A DNA stretch of 64,000 nucleotides from an uncultured Nocardioides sp. (GTDB taxonomy: Bacteria; Actinomycetota; Actinomycetes; Propionibacteriales; Nocardioidaceae). Where the stretch lies: the NCBI RefSeq assembly GCF_947489365.1, contig NZ_CANLDB010000004.1, positions 62,001 through 126,000 on the forward strand. Reading direction: 5' to 3'. This document shows, piece by piece, positions 25,694 to 33,987 of the stretch; within the stretch, counting starts at the first letter, position 1, and every line of letters starts with the position of its first letter. A program made the position numbers and the translations under genes. Below the pieces are notes generated by a model. That model made no database searches and was not told the DNA's origin. It saw only the letters and a program-made list of their open reading frames with translations.

Positions 25694-26857
25694 TCAGGAG
25701 GCGGGCGGGTCGTCGTCCAGGCGGGCCCAGAGGTCCAGGTCGGCCCGGGTGCCGTCGGCGCACAGCCGGGACCGCAGGGTGCCCTCGCGGCGCAGGCCGG
25801 CCCCGGCGTACGCCGAGGCCCGCAGGTCGTCCCCGGGTGCCGCCACGGCGGTCACCCGGTGCAGTCCGAGGGTCCTGGTCGCGTGGTCGACCGCGTGCTG
25901 CACCGCGGCCGCCGCGCCGGCCGGGGTCCGTGGGTCCAGCACGAACACCTCGGCCGCCGAGTGCCCGGGGTCGACGTCGCGGACGCCGCAGGTCACGGCG
26001 TCGCCGTCCACCGTCACGGTGAAGGTCGGGTCGGACTCCTGCGCCTGCTCGCCCCGGTGGAGGCGGGCCTTGATCCGGCTGGCGGTGTAGCGCGCGAGCG
26101 CGACGCGGCAGGCGGGCGAGGAGGGGAGGTGGTCGGCGCGGCGGGCGCGCCGGACGGTGGCGGGTCGGGCCTCGAGCTGTCGCGACGCGAGGCGGTCGGC
26201 GAGGAGCCCGCCCGCCGGGCGCTCGGAGGCGAGCACGGAGAGCAGGTCGTGGTCGCCCCAGGTGCCGCTGATGTGGGAGTAGCCGCGCATCGTGGCCTCG
26301 GCGGTGAACCCGATGTGCCCCGCGGTCACCACGGCGGGCACGTTGGACGTGCTCACCGGTGCCGTGACGAGCTCCAGGCCGAGGTGGTCGAAGGCGAGGT
26401 CGATGACCGCGCAAGCGGCCGTCGTCGCGACGTCGCGATGGGCGACGGCCCGGTCGCACCAGACCCCCAGCTCGGCGGTGCGCGTCTCGGTGTCGATGCC
26501 GCTGAGCGTCACCTGCCCGACGAACGACCCGTCGAGCTCGAGCACGAACGACAGGCCCCTGCCCACCGCGGCCTCGTGGCGGTGGTCGTTGACCTCCCGT
26601 GCCCAGCGCCACTCCGTGTGCTGCTCGGCCCAGCTGAGGTCGGAGGTCGGCCAGAACCGGGTGATGGCCCGTTCGTTGCGCAGCCGGACCTCCCGCCACC
26701 GGGCGTGGTCGTCGTAGCGCGGGGGTCGCAGGACCAGCTCACCGTCGACGACGGGGACCGGACCCAGCTCGATGGGGGCGTGGGAGGCCACGAGGGCTGC
26801 CGGGGTCCCACGACCGGACCGCGCGCTACGGGGCAGTGTGCCGTGGATGATGGTCAC
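25694..26857 (-). CDS. tandem GNAT acetyltransferase (RimJ/RimL-like plus second GNAT domain)
   Basis: 387 aa. The first domain (about 35-205) has RPPRYDDHARWREV, TAELGVWCDRAVAHRDVATTAA and IGFTAEATMRGY, the RimJ/RimL pattern. The second (about 265-385) shows AAEVFVLDPRTPAGAAAAVQHAV and AYAGAGLRREG, a more degenerate GNAT. Such fusions acetylate protein N-termini or small amines; the target here is unknown. The GTG start has TACGTT 6 nt upstream. Confidence 0.82.
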   Translation of the reverse strand: MTIIHGTLPRSARSGRGTPAALVASHAPIELGPVPVVDGELVLRPPRYDDHARWREVRLRNERAITRFWPTSDLSWAEQHTEWRWAREVNDHRHEAAVGRGLSFVLELDGSFVGQVTLSGIDTETRTAELGVWCDRAVAHRDVATTAACAVIDLAFDHLGLELVTAPVSTSNVPAVVTAGHIGFTAEATMRGYSHISGTWGDHDLLSVLASERPAGGLLADRLASRQLEARPATVRRARRADHLPSSPACRVALARYTASRIKARLHRGEQAQESDPTFTVTVDGDAVTCGVRDVDPGHSAAEVFVLDPRTPAGAAAAVQHAVDHATRTLGLHRVTAVAAPGDDLRASAYAGAGLRREGTLRSRLCADGTRADLDLWARLDDDPPAS

Positions 26858-26863
26858 CCTCCG

Positions 26864-26869
26864 AACGTA
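26864..26869 (-). promoter_or_regulatory. -10 element of the tandem GNAT gene
   Basis: TACGTT on the minus strand ends 6 nt before the GTG at 26857. Confidence 0.5.
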
Positions 26870-27191
26870 GAGCGACCACCTGGCCCGAACCTGTCAACCG
26901 CCTGGGTCTTCCCGCAGAGGCGCGCCTGCCTCGCTCATCCGTGGTGGTGCGGGTCGTCTTGCGATGCCGGGGGCCAGTGTCCGGCCCACGGCCGCGGCGG
27001 CCTCACCAGTCGATGACGCGCTGGGCCGCCGCCAGTGTGCAAGCGCAGCGCGGGCATGGGCAGACCCGTCGCATACACGCGTAGGCGTCGTGGCGGTGCA
27101 CGACCGAGACTCACCGGGGCGACCATCCGGTGTCACGTGATGAGGTCGTGACGGAGCCACCGAGCGGCCCCTCTCCGTCGTCACCCGTCTC

Positions 27192-27197
27192 TAGGCT
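27192..27197 (+). promoter_or_regulatory. -10 element of the first one-TM paralogue
   Basis: TAGGCT followed by 6 nt and the ATG at 27204. Confidence 0.55.
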
Positions 27198-27203
27198 TGA
27201 GTC

Positions 27204-27647
27204 ATGGGAGGGCAGACCGCGGGTCGGGACGCGGCCGAGGTCTCGAGACCCGACCGGGCGTGGATCGGCTGGGTCACCTTCGTCCTCGTGATGCTCTACC
27301 TGACCTGGTACCTGCTCTACGCCGCATATCTCGCGGTCTTCAGCGGTGAGGGAGCCCTTCCGCCGACGTGGCGTGATCCGGATGTTCCCGTGGGCGCCGA
27401 GGTGGTCTCGGTCGGCGAGGACCTGTGCGGGTCCGGCGGGTGCGCGCGCCGCATCAGCATCATCCCGGCGGAGGGAGAGAGCGCCGGGGAACTGGCCCGC
27501 GAGATGGGGCTCCGCGCTGGTGTGGAGGAGACGTACGGCTGGCGTCCGACGAACCCCGCGAGCGTCGTGGTCTACCTGCCCAACGGGTACGGCGACGGCG
27601 ACGTGCTGACGGTGGCGGTGAGGTACAAGAGCCCGTTCGGCTACTGA
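27204..27647 (+). CDS. one-TM exported protein of an unrecognised paralogous family, copy 1
   Basis: 147 aa, no family recognised. Short cytoplasmic N-terminus, one membrane helix (about 22-46, WVTFVLVMLYLTWYLLYAAY), then an outside domain of about 95 residues with [19 protein letters not shown], a Cys pair in LCGSGGC, IPAEGES and [10 protein letters not shown]. Two other copies (27680-28120 and 38525-38917) share every one of these signatures. The paired Cys probably form a disulfide outside the cell. Leaderless start. Confidence 0.75.
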   Translation: MGGQTAGRDAAEVSRPDRAWIGWVTFVLVMLYLTWYLLYAAYLAVFSGEGALPPTWRDPDVPVGAEVVSVGEDLCGSGGCARRISIIPAEGESAGELAREMGLRAGVEETYGWRPTNPASVVVYLPNGYGDGDVLTVAVRYKSPFGY

Positions 27648-27667
27648 GCGTCGACCGCGACCACGCC

Positions 27668-27673
27668 TACGCT
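27668..27673 (+). promoter_or_regulatory. -10 element of the second one-TM paralogue
   Basis: TACGCT, 6 nt, GTG at 27680. The same hexamer and spacing precede copy 3. Confidence 0.55.
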
Positions 27674-27679
27674 GGAATC

Positions 27680-28120
27680 GTGGGGGAGAGCAGGCAGGCC
27701 CCCGACCGGGACGGGTCGGGCTCCGCAGCACGCAGCCGCTCGTGGATGGGCTGGATCGCCCTCTACCTCGTCACCCTCTACCTGATCTGGTACCTCTCGT
27801 ACGCCGCCATCCTCTTCGTTAGCGAGGGGGCCCTTCCGCCGACGTGGCGTGACCCCGCCATCCCCGCAGGCGCCGAGGTCGCCTCGGTGACCGAGCGCTG
27901 CGACAACGGCGGATGTCGGCGCGAGATCCGGGTCGTGCCCGCCGACGGCGAGGACGCCGAGGACCCCGCCGTCGAGATGGGCCTCGATGGTGACGGGTCC
28001 CGGTCCTACGGTTGGCGGCCCACGAACCCCGCGAGCGTCGAGGTGTTCCTCCCGTACGGGTACCGCGGCAAGACCTCACTGAGGGTCGTGGTGCAGTACG
28101 ACAGCCCGTTCCCGTACTGA
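27680..28120 (+). CDS. one-TM exported protein of the same paralogous family, copy 2
   Basis: 146 aa. Membrane helix about 23-47 ([19 protein letters not shown]), then [32 protein letters not shown] and [19 protein letters not shown]. Lies 32 bp after copy 1, same orientation, so a tandem duplication. The N-terminal 18 residues are unrelated to copy 1, so conservation begins at the membrane helix. Function unknown. Confidence 0.75.
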   Translation: MGESRQAPDRDGSGSAARSRSWMGWIALYLVTLYLIWYLSYAAILFVSEGALPPTWRDPAIPAGAEVASVTERCDNGGCRREIRVVPADGEDAEDPAVEMGLDGDGSRSYGWRPTNPASVEVFLPYGYRGKTSLRVVVQYDSPFPY

Positions 28121-28154
28121 GGGCGGTCCGGCAGACAAGACGGACGCGTCGGAC

Positions 28155-28160
28155 TAGCCT
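28155..28160 (+). promoter_or_regulatory. -10 element of the small membrane protein gene
   Basis: TAGCCT, 7 nt, GTG at 28168. Confidence 0.45.
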
Positions 28161-28167
28161 GCTCCAG

Positions 28168-28380
28168 GTGGACCAGTGGATGCAGATGACGGCTCTCGTC
28201 GTCGCCGCGACGGCGCCGTACCTGGCCCTGGGTCTGCTGTCCGCGATCGGCCAACGCCGGCGTGGCGGACGCTGGTGGCACCTGCTGCTAGCGCTCGTCC
28301 TCTGGCCGGGTGCCTGGACAGTCTGGTACCTCGTCGACGGGCGCGGCGTGGCCGAGACAAGGTCGGCGTCCACGGTCTGA
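28168..28380 (+). CDS. small two-TM membrane protein, unknown
   Basis: 70 aa. Hydrophobic helices at about 8-24 ([18 protein letters not shown]) and 34-52 ([19 protein letters not shown]), joined by a basic loop [10 protein letters not shown]. No recognised family. It follows the two one-TM paralogues on the same strand with its own promoter hexamer, and whether it works with them is unknown. Confidence 0.6.
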
Positions 28381-28498
28381 GGAACCGGCGCTCGACCGGC
28401 GCGGAACCCCACCATCGTCACCGTCGGGGAGACGGCGGTCGACGAGACGACCCGGGTGGACGACAACTCCCGAGGCACGGATGACCGCAGCGGTCACG

Positions 28499-29419
28499 TC
28501 ACTGCGTCGTGATCCCCGCGCGGTGGAGGGCGAGGACCTGGGCGTCGCGGAACCGGCGACTGACCGGCGCCTTCGCGAACAGGACGTCGAACCCGTGGAA
28601 CGCCCCCGGGACCTCGGTCACCTCGCAGTCCACGCCCGCGGCGCGCAGTCGCCGCGCGTGGGCGAGGTCCTCGGCGTGGAAGAGGTCGAGGTCGCCGACG
28701 CCGATCCACGCGGGCGGCAGACCGGACAGGTCCTTCCGCCGGGCCGGGGCGGCGTACGGCGACACGTCGGGGGAGCCCGGCGCGGTCCCCAGGTACGTCG
28801 ACCAGCCCAGCCGGTTGCTGCCTGCGCTCCAGACGCGGGTACGACGGTCGTCGACGGGGCGGGCCGCCGTCCGGTCGTCGAGCATCGGGTAGGTCAGCAG
28901 CTGGAAGGCGACGTCGACCTCGCCGCGGTCGTGGGCGAGGAGGACCAGCGCGGCCGCGAGCCCACCTCCGGCGCTGCTGCCGCCGACCGCGAGCCGGGTG
29001 GTGTCGACCCCGAGCTCCTCGGCGCGCTCGACGAGGGCGCGCAGGCCTGCGTACGCGTCGTCCGTGGACGCCGGGTACGGCGCGGCGGAGCCCAGCCGGT
29101 AGCGCAGGGCGGCGACGCCGATGCCGAGCCGTTCGACGAAGGCGATGTTCTGGGCGTCGTCCTGCTCGGGCGAGCCCGCGAGGTGACCGCCGCCGTGGAG
29201 CCACAGCAGGCAGGGGAGGGGACCCTCGACGCCGGCCGGGCGGAGCAGCCGGAAGGACGCGGTGTCCGACACCCGCACCTCGGTCGCGACGACCGACGGC
29301 GGCGTCCTCGCTGCGGGCCGGGTGGGGAGGCGGTCGAGCAGGCGCACCAGCCTCGGGGTGACGGAGAAGCGGGGGATGAAGCGGGCCCGGGCGAGGTCCG
29401 GGTGGAACGGGGCGGTCAC
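28499..29419 (-). CDS. alpha/beta hydrolase of the hormone-sensitive lipase family
   Basis: 306 aa. The oxyanion motif LWLHGGGHLAGS, nucleophile GGSSAGGGLAAAL, acid in WIGVGDLDLFH and His in VPGAFHGFDVLF follow the HSL/esterase IV plan. It hydrolyses short carboxyl esters in characterised relatives. GTG at 29419 overlaps the DinB stop codon (GTGA), so it is the third gene of a DUF2834-DinB-hydrolase chain. Confidence 0.92.
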   Translation of the reverse strand: MTAPFHPDLARARFIPRFSVTPRLVRLLDRLPTRPAARTPPSVVATEVRVSDTASFRLLRPAGVEGPLPCLLWLHGGGHLAGSPEQDDAQNIAFVERLGIGVAALRYRLGSAAPYPASTDDAYAGLRALVERAEELGVDTTRLAVGGSSAGGGLAAALVLLAHDRGEVDVAFQLLTYPMLDDRTAARPVDDRRTRVWSAGSNRLGWSTYLGTAPGSPDVSPYAAPARRKDLSGLPPAWIGVGDLDLFHAEDLAHARRLRAAGVDCEVTEVPGAFHGFDVLFAKAPVSRRFRDAQVLALHRAGITTQ

Positions 29420-30159
29420 GGCTGCTCCAGGTGGTCGAGGTCGCGGACGGCGTACCGGTGGTGCTCCCACTCCTCGTCGAGGATCGTGTGCAGGCAGGAC
29501 AGGACGGTCTCCGCGTGGTCCGGCGCGTGCGGGTTGCGACGGGTTTCCTCGAGCACCTCCGGCGTCACGGACGCCAGGAACCCGCGCACCTGTGACTGTC
29601 GGTCGGCCCGCACCGCGAGGACCTCGTCGAATGCGGGCGCGACGTCCGAGAAGGTGCCCGGACCGTAGGCCTCCGTGTCGCCGTCGTCGTTCGGCAGACC
29701 GAGCGGGTGGTACGGCTGCGCGCGCTCCAGGACCGCCCTGCCCAGCCAGGTGTCGGTCGCCATCACGAGGTGGCGCAGCGTCTGGGTGAGGGACCACTCG
29801 CCGTCGACGGACGCCTCGACGGTCCCCGCCGGCATCGCGACGGCGCGCTCCAGCGTGGCCGACCAGGTGCGCTCCAGAGCTGTCCACGCCGTCCGGAGTC
29901 CCTCCGGATCGGTCGCGGTGCGCAGGCCCCGGCCGGGGAAGCGGCGGTCGAGCTCGGCGTCCACGAGGGGCACGACGTCCACCCCGTTCACGACCAGCCG
30001 GTTGTCGTTCTCCACCAGCCAGGGGGAGTCGATCTCCATCCCGGCGACGTCGCTGCCGCGGACGACGACCCTCGACAGGTCGCAGTCGTGGAAGCGGGTG
30101 CCCCGCAGGCTCCGGTTGCGGAAGGTCCGGTCCGTCAGCACGGGCTCGTCGGTGCTCAT
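29416..30159 (-). CDS. DinB-fold protein with N-terminal pentapeptide-like strand repeats
   Basis: 247 aa. Residues about 10-40 (RTFRNRSLRGTRFHDCDLSR) show the every-fifth-residue Leu/Phe pattern of pentapeptide repeats. Residues about 85-245 form a DinB_2 four-helix domain with DGEWSLTQTLRHLVMATDTW and a C-terminal ILDEEWEHHRYAVRDLDHLE containing the His cluster for metal. DinB relatives are thiol-dependent transferases or isomerases. Overlaps both neighbours by ATGA/GTGA. Confidence 0.82.
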   Translation of the reverse strand: MSTDEPVLTDRTFRNRSLRGTRFHDCDLSRVVVRGSDVAGMEIDSPWLVENDNRLVVNGVDVVPLVDAELDRRFPGRGLRTATDPEGLRTAWTALERTWSATLERAVAMPAGTVEASVDGEWSLTQTLRHLVMATDTWLGRAVLERAQPYHPLGLPNDDGDTEAYGPGTFSDVAPAFDEVLAVRADRQSQVRGFLASVTPEVLEETRRNPHAPDHAETVLSCLHTILDEEWEHHRYAVRDLDHLEQP

Positions 30160-30524
30160 GGCTCCACCCTGCCCCCGGCCACCGACATCGCGCGACGGTG
30201 ACGCTCGAGGGTCCGCTCGCGCACGAGCAGGAACAGCGGGATGGCGAACGCGGCCGCGACGACCCCGCACAGCACGAGGTAGACCACCGGCCACCGGATG
30301 CCGAGCCGCCGGGACTCGACGAGGACGAGCACCACGCAGGCGGCGGCGAGGACGGCCAGGTCGATCGTCACCGAGCGGCCGGCCGGGGTGCTGACGGCGT
30401 CGGTGACGAACCCGACGGCGCTGCCGTCGTGCATGACGTTGTTGGCCACCGTGCCGACCGCGCCGACGACCGCCAGGACGCCGTACGTGACCTGACGGAG
30501 GATCGACCAGCGGGCGGGGCTCAC
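30156..30524 (-). CDS. DUF2834-like membrane protein
   Basis: 122 aa from the GTG at 30524, with about three membrane helices. VLAVVGAVGTVANNVMHD and ESRRLGIRWPVVYLVLCGVVAAAFAIPLFLLVR (split here by motif) fit the DUF2834 pattern. Function unknown. It is the first gene of the chain with DinB and the esterase, sharing ATGA overlap. A longer in-frame start at 30590 is unlikely because it would run antisense over the start of the GrpB gene. Confidence 0.65.
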   Translation of the reverse strand: MSPARWSILRQVTYGVLAVVGAVGTVANNVMHDGSAVGFVTDAVSTPAGRSVTIDLAVLAAACVVLVLVESRRLGIRWPVVYLVLCGVVAAAFAIPLFLLVRERTLERHRRAMSVAGGRVEP

Positions 30525-30556
30525 GCCAGCACCCTGGCACGGGGAGCCGGGTCCCG

Positions 30557-30562
30557 TAGCGT
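30557..30562 (+). promoter_or_regulatory. -10 element of the GrpB gene
   Basis: TAGCGT, 6 nt, GTG at 30569. Confidence 0.5.
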
Positions 30563-30568
30563 CGTGCC

Positions 30569-31138
30569 GTGGACGAGAGCCAGCACCCACCCGCGCGCCG
30601 ACGCGCCGACGTCACCGACGTCGAGCTCGTCGGCGGGGTCGAGAAGCGGGACCTCTACCTCGTGGCGTACGACCCGTCGTGGCCCGCGCAGTACGCCGCC
30701 CACGAGGCCCGGATCACCGCAGCGGTGGGGAGCGCCGCGGTCGACGTCCAGCACATCGGGTCGACGTCCGTCCCCGGGCTGGCGGCCAAGCCGATCGTCG
30801 ACGTCCTGGTGACGGTCGTCGACATCACGGCGGAGGAGGACCACCTCGACCCGCTCCTCGGGGCCGGGTACGTCCTGCGGGTCCGCGAGCCCGGTCACCG
30901 GCTGGTCCGCACCCCCGAGCTCGACGTCCACGTGCACGTCCGGGAGCACGGCGGGCCCGGGGTCGCCGACTACGTGCTGCTCCGCGACCACCTCCGGGCC
31001 GACCCTGCGGACCGTGCCCTGTACGAGGCGACCAAGCGGGAGCTGCTGGCGGGCGACTGGCCGGACATGAACGCCTACGCCGACGCGAAGACGGCGGTGA
31101 TCGAGGAGATCACGGCGCGGGCGCGGCAGCGGGGGTAG
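30569..31138 (+). CDS. GrpB/UPF0157 nucleotidyltransferase-fold protein
   Basis: 189 aa. DPSWPAQYAAHEARI, VQHIGSTSVPGLAAKPIVDVLV and LLRDHLRADPADRALYEATKREL are the GrpB family landmarks; GSTSVPG...PxxD is the nucleotidyltransferase-like core. Biochemical role unknown. In some actinobacteria this domain is fused to dephospho-CoA kinase; here it stands alone. Convergent with the anti-sigma gene, 6 bp between stops. Confidence 0.9.
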   Translation: MDESQHPPARRRADVTDVELVGGVEKRDLYLVAYDPSWPAQYAAHEARITAAVGSAAVDVQHIGSTSVPGLAAKPIVDVLVTVVDITAEEDHLDPLLGAGYVLRVREPGHRLVRTPELDVHVHVREHGGPGVADYVLLRDHLRADPADRALYEATKRELLAGDWPDMNAYADAKTAVIEEITARARQRG

Positions 31139-31144
31139 CCCCGG

Positions 31145-31954
31145 TCAGCACCCGTGGTTGGCCTGGAGACAGGTGTCTCGCACCGACCACGTCAGCTCGT
31201 ACGTCTCCGCGGTGTCGCCGTACGCCACGTCGACCTCGATCGGGTCCAGGTCGAAGACGCTGCCTCCGCCGTTCAGGACCCCGCCGGTCACGGTGTACTC
31301 CATCTCCCACCAGGTGCGGCCCGCGTCGTCCGTGACGGTCGCGGCCGGCTCCCGGTGGCCGTCGGGGAAGCCGTAGAGGATCTCGGCGTCGGTGACGCCG
31401 TCCGGCAGCAGGCCGCCCGCCACGTACGTCGAGGTCCGTGCCCTCGGGAAGAGCGAGCTGACGCCGTACGCGGCCTGGTCGTCGGGCGTGTCCAGGGCGC
31501 GCGGCCGGTGGACCGTGGGTCGGCCGCCATGGGTGCTGCACAGCGTCCACCGGTCGTCGGTGACGTAGAAGGTGGTCGCGCCGGTCTCGGACAGCGTGGT
31601 GACGACCGGCTCGGCGCCGCGGAGGACGCCCTCGACCTCCCGCTCGCAGGCCGGGTCGGGTGGGCCCGTCGGGTCCGCCGAGCGGGGGCTCGGCTCCTGC
31701 GAGGGTGGGGAGGACGACTCCTGCGCCGCCGGCCCGACCGGCGTGGCCGGGTCGTCGGGGAGGGCGACGGCGGCCCCGACCCCGACCACGGCGAGGACGG
31801 CCGCCGCCGCGGCGGCGGGGACGACCCAGCGGCGCGGCGGGCGGTCGGGGGCCTCGTCGAGGCCGGCGACGACGCGTGCCCGGAGCCGGGCGCGGGTGGC
31901 GTCGTCCAGCGGCGCGACAGCGGGCGGGGCAGGGAGGTCGTGGCGGTCGGTCAT
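31145..31954 (-). CDS. membrane-anchored protein paired with ECF sigma factor (putative anti-sigma)
   Basis: 269 aa. A cytoplasmic N-terminus of about 40 residues (DDATRARLRARVVAGLDEA) is followed by one membrane helix (about 44-65), a Pro/Ser-rich linker and an extracytoplasmic domain with four Cys. The ATG overlaps the sigma factor stop (ATGA), the usual place for an anti-sigma factor. The HxxxCxxC zinc motif of ZAS anti-sigma factors is absent, so the role is inferred from position and topology. Confidence 0.7.
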   Translation of the reverse strand: MTDRHDLPAPPAVAPLDDATRARLRARVVAGLDEAPDRPPRRWVVPAAAAAAVLAVVGVGAAVALPDDPATPVGPAAQESSSPPSQEPSPRSADPTGPPDPACEREVEGVLRGAEPVVTTLSETGATTFYVTDDRWTLCSTHGGRPTVHRPRALDTPDDQAAYGVSSLFPRARTSTYVAGGLLPDGVTDAEILYGFPDGHREPAATVTDDAGRTWWEMEYTVTGGVLNGGGSVFDLDPIEVDVAYGDTAETYELTWSVRDTCLQANHGC

Positions 31955-32511
31955 GCGGAGGGTCCTTCCGGGGCGAGGGTGGAGAGACGGCGCCGGGCGC
32001 GTGAGAGGCGCGACCTGACGGTGCCGACGGGGACGTCGAGGGCCGTGGCGGCCTGCTCGTAGGTCAGGCCGGTCCAGGCGACGAGCGCGACGACGTCCCA
32101 CTCCCGCTGCGGTAGCCGGGCCAGGGCGTCGAGGACCTCGCGCACCCGTTGCTCGGTCCCCACGCGATCGGTCACGGCGTCGGCGTGGTCCGGGTGCGCG
32201 AGGTCGGGGGAGAGACGTCCCACCGCGCGCAGGTGGCGACGGCGTCCGCGGGCGAGGTTGCGGCACACGTTGGTGGCGACGCCGTACAGCCACGGCAGCG
32301 CCGAGCCGTCGTGCTCGCGCACCCGGTGCCGGTGTCGCCAGACCTCGAGGAACGTCTGCGCGGTCGCGTCCTCGGCGTCCGAGCGGTCGCCCAGCAGGCG
32401 GTGGCAGTGCACGTGGATGCGGTCGGCGTACCGGTCGAAGAGCGCGGCCACGGCGTCCGGGTCGCCGGCGCGCAGTCGCGTGACGAGCGCGGACTCCGAT
32501 GCGATCGCCAT
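31951..32511 (-). CDS. ECF sigma-70 family RNA polymerase sigma factor
   Basis: 186 aa. Region 2 (ALFDRYADRIHVHCHRLLGDRSDAEDATAQTFLEVWRH, residues about 25-65) and region 4 (LPQREWDVVALVAWTGLTYEQAATALDVPVGTVRSRLSRAR) are complete. The ATG at 32511 is chosen because AGGAG lies 4-8 nt upstream; a second in-frame ATG at 32532 lacks such a site. Targets unknown; the gene and its partner form a closed pair. Confidence 0.93.
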   Translation of the reverse strand: MAIASESALVTRLRAGDPDAVAALFDRYADRIHVHCHRLLGDRSDAEDATAQTFLEVWRHRHRVREHDGSALPWLYGVATNVCRNLARGRRRHLRAVGRLSPDLAHPDHADAVTDRVGTEQRVREVLDALARLPQREWDVVALVAWTGLTYEQAATALDVPVGTVRSRLSRARRRLSTLAPEGPSA

Positions 32512-32602
32512 GGTCTCCTCCGCGGGGCTCATACCCTGACATGTCCGCTCGGGCGACGAGGTTCCCGCAGCGCCCGAGGTCGGGTGGTGCCATCGTGGGG
32601 GC

Positions 32603-33070
32603 ATGTCCGGCCCTCGCGAGCGTCCGCTGCGGCTGGCGAGGCTCGAGGACGCCACGCAGCTCGTCCGTCTCTGGTCGACGTTGTTCGACCCCGACGAGGA
32701 CGCCGGGGGAGCGGCCTGGGTGGCTCACGCCCACGCCTGGTTCGCCGGGGTCGTCGACGACCCCACCGCACGCTTCCCGGTCGTGGAGGACGGAGGTGAG
32801 GTCGTCGCGACGGCGATCGGGACCCTCGAGGTGGGTGTGCCCAACCCGATGTGCCCCCGAGGGCGCACCGTGCAGCTCAAGAACGTCGTCACCCGCCCTG
32901 AGCTGCGCGGTCACGGCCACGGCACGGCCCTGGTGCGCGACGTCGTGGACTGGGCACGGTCCGTCGACGCCGACCGGGTGGACCTGAGCGCCACCCCGGA
33001 GGGACGCGGGATCTACGAGAAGGCGGGCTTCGTCCTGACCTCCGCGCCGCGGATGAAGCTCGTCCTGTGA
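32603..33070 (+). CDS. GNAT family acetyltransferase
   Basis: 155 aa. The acetyl-CoA loop is LKNVVTRPELRGHGHGTALVRDVVDWAR, preceded by the beta-4 strand, and the end motif is GRGIYEKAGF. The N-terminus is RLARLEDATQLVRLW. Substrate unknown. It overlaps the next phosphotransferase gene by GTGA, a common GNAT-APH pairing in actinomycete accessory regions. Confidence 0.88.
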   Translation: MSGPRERPLRLARLEDATQLVRLWSTLFDPDEDAGGAAWVAHAHAWFAGVVDDPTARFPVVEDGGEVVATAIGTLEVGVPNPMCPRGRTVQLKNVVTRPELRGHGHGTALVRDVVDWARSVDADRVDLSATPEGRGIYEKAGFVLTSAPRMKLVL

Positions 33071-33987
33071 GGGAGGACGAGGGCCGGGTCCCGGACATCG
33101 AGGTGGTGGCCCAGCTGCTCCGCGAGCAGGCCCCGCACCTGGCCGACCTGCCGCTCCGCGAGACCGAGGCGTCCGGGAGCAGCAACTGGGTGTTCCGCCT
33201 CGGTGAGCACCTCGCCGTCCGCCTGCCCCGGTCGGACGACTACGTCACCGACCTGGAGAACGAGGTCCGCTGGCTGCCCGAGCTCGCGCCCCACCTGAGC
33301 GTCGCCGTCCCGGAGGTCGTCGCCGACGGTGCGCCGAGCGCGGTGTTCCCGCGGCCCTGGGCGGTCGTCTCCTGGGTGCCCGGCGACCTCCCGCTGACCC
33401 TGGCCGGGGCGCAGCAGGAGCGCCTCGCCGAGTCCCTGGGTGGGTTCGTCCGGAGCCTCCACGCCGTCGGCACGGCCGACGTACCGGCGGGGCCCGACCG
33501 GTGGGGCTACCGCTGCGGCGAGCCGGTCACCGACACCATCGACCAGTGGGCCGAGCACGCCGCGACCGAGCTGTCGGACGTCCTCGACGCTGCCGCCGTC
33601 CGCGAGGCGTGGCGGCGCCTGCGCGAGGTCCCACCGGCGACCGCACCGGCGTGCTGGGTGCACACGGACCTGTCCGAGGAGAACCTCCTCGTCGGGCCCG
33701 ACGGGGGACTGGCCGGAGTGATCGACTTCGGCGGCGTCGGGGTGGGGGACCGGTCGGTGGACCTGCTCTACGCGTGGAGCCTGTTCGACGCCACCGCCCG
33801 CGAGACGTTCCGGGGCGCGTCCGGGGTCGACGCCGCCACGTGGGCCCGCGCGCGGGCCTGGTCCTTCGTCGGCCCGGGTCTCCTCACGATCGTGGGCTAC
33901 CGGCACACGATGCCCGCCCGGACGGCGCGCCTCACGACGATGGTCGAGACCGTCGCGGCAGAGGTGGGCGTCGCCCTGCGGCGGTGA
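33067..33987 (+). CDS. aminoglycoside phosphotransferase (APH) family protein
   Basis: 306 aa. N-lobe SSNWVFRLGEHLAVRLPRSD supplies the ATP-binding region, the catalytic loop is WVHTDLSEENLLVG (HTD in place of HGD), and the metal motif VIDFGGVGVGD (IDFG..GxGD) is intact. The pattern matches the macrolide/unknown-substrate phosphotransferases widespread in actinobacteria. Actual substrate and any resistance role are not shown by sequence. Starts at the GTG overlapping the GNAT stop. Confidence 0.88.
   Translation: MREDEGRVPDIEVVAQLLREQAPHLADLPLRETEASGSSNWVFRLGEHLAVRLPRSDDYVTDLENEVRWLPELAPHLSVAVPEVVADGAPSAVFPRPWAVVSWVPGDLPLTLAGAQQERLAESLGGFVRSLHAVGTADVPAGPDRWGYRCGEPVTDTIDQWAEHAATELSDVLDAAAVREAWRRLREVPPATAPACWVHTDLSEENLLVGPDGGLAGVIDFGGVGVGDRSVDLLYAWSLFDATARETFRGASGVDAATWARARAWSFVGPGLLTIVGYRHTMPARTARLTTMVETVAAEVGVALRR

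Larger units (their letters stand above)
26858..27203. other. 346-bp intergenic region without a supported gene
   Basis: Contains the promoter hexamers of both flanking genes (TACGTT at 26864-26869 on the minus strand, TAGGCT at 27192-27197 on the plus strand). Open frames inside have no recognisable domain and no start signal. Nothing else stands out. Confidence 0.5.

Noticed and set aside
26894..27184. 96-codon minus-strand frame in the 26.9-kb gap
   Set aside because: No promoter hexamer, Shine-Dalgarno or domain; composition typical of antisense GC frames.
29419..31138. A single four-gene operon from DUF2834 through esterase plus GrpB
   Set aside because: GrpB is on the other strand with its own TAGCGT promoter.
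22881..33987. Aminoglycoside or macrolide resistance genes
   Set aside because: Both APH-type proteins have only the general kinase motifs; sequence does not identify an antibiotic substrate.
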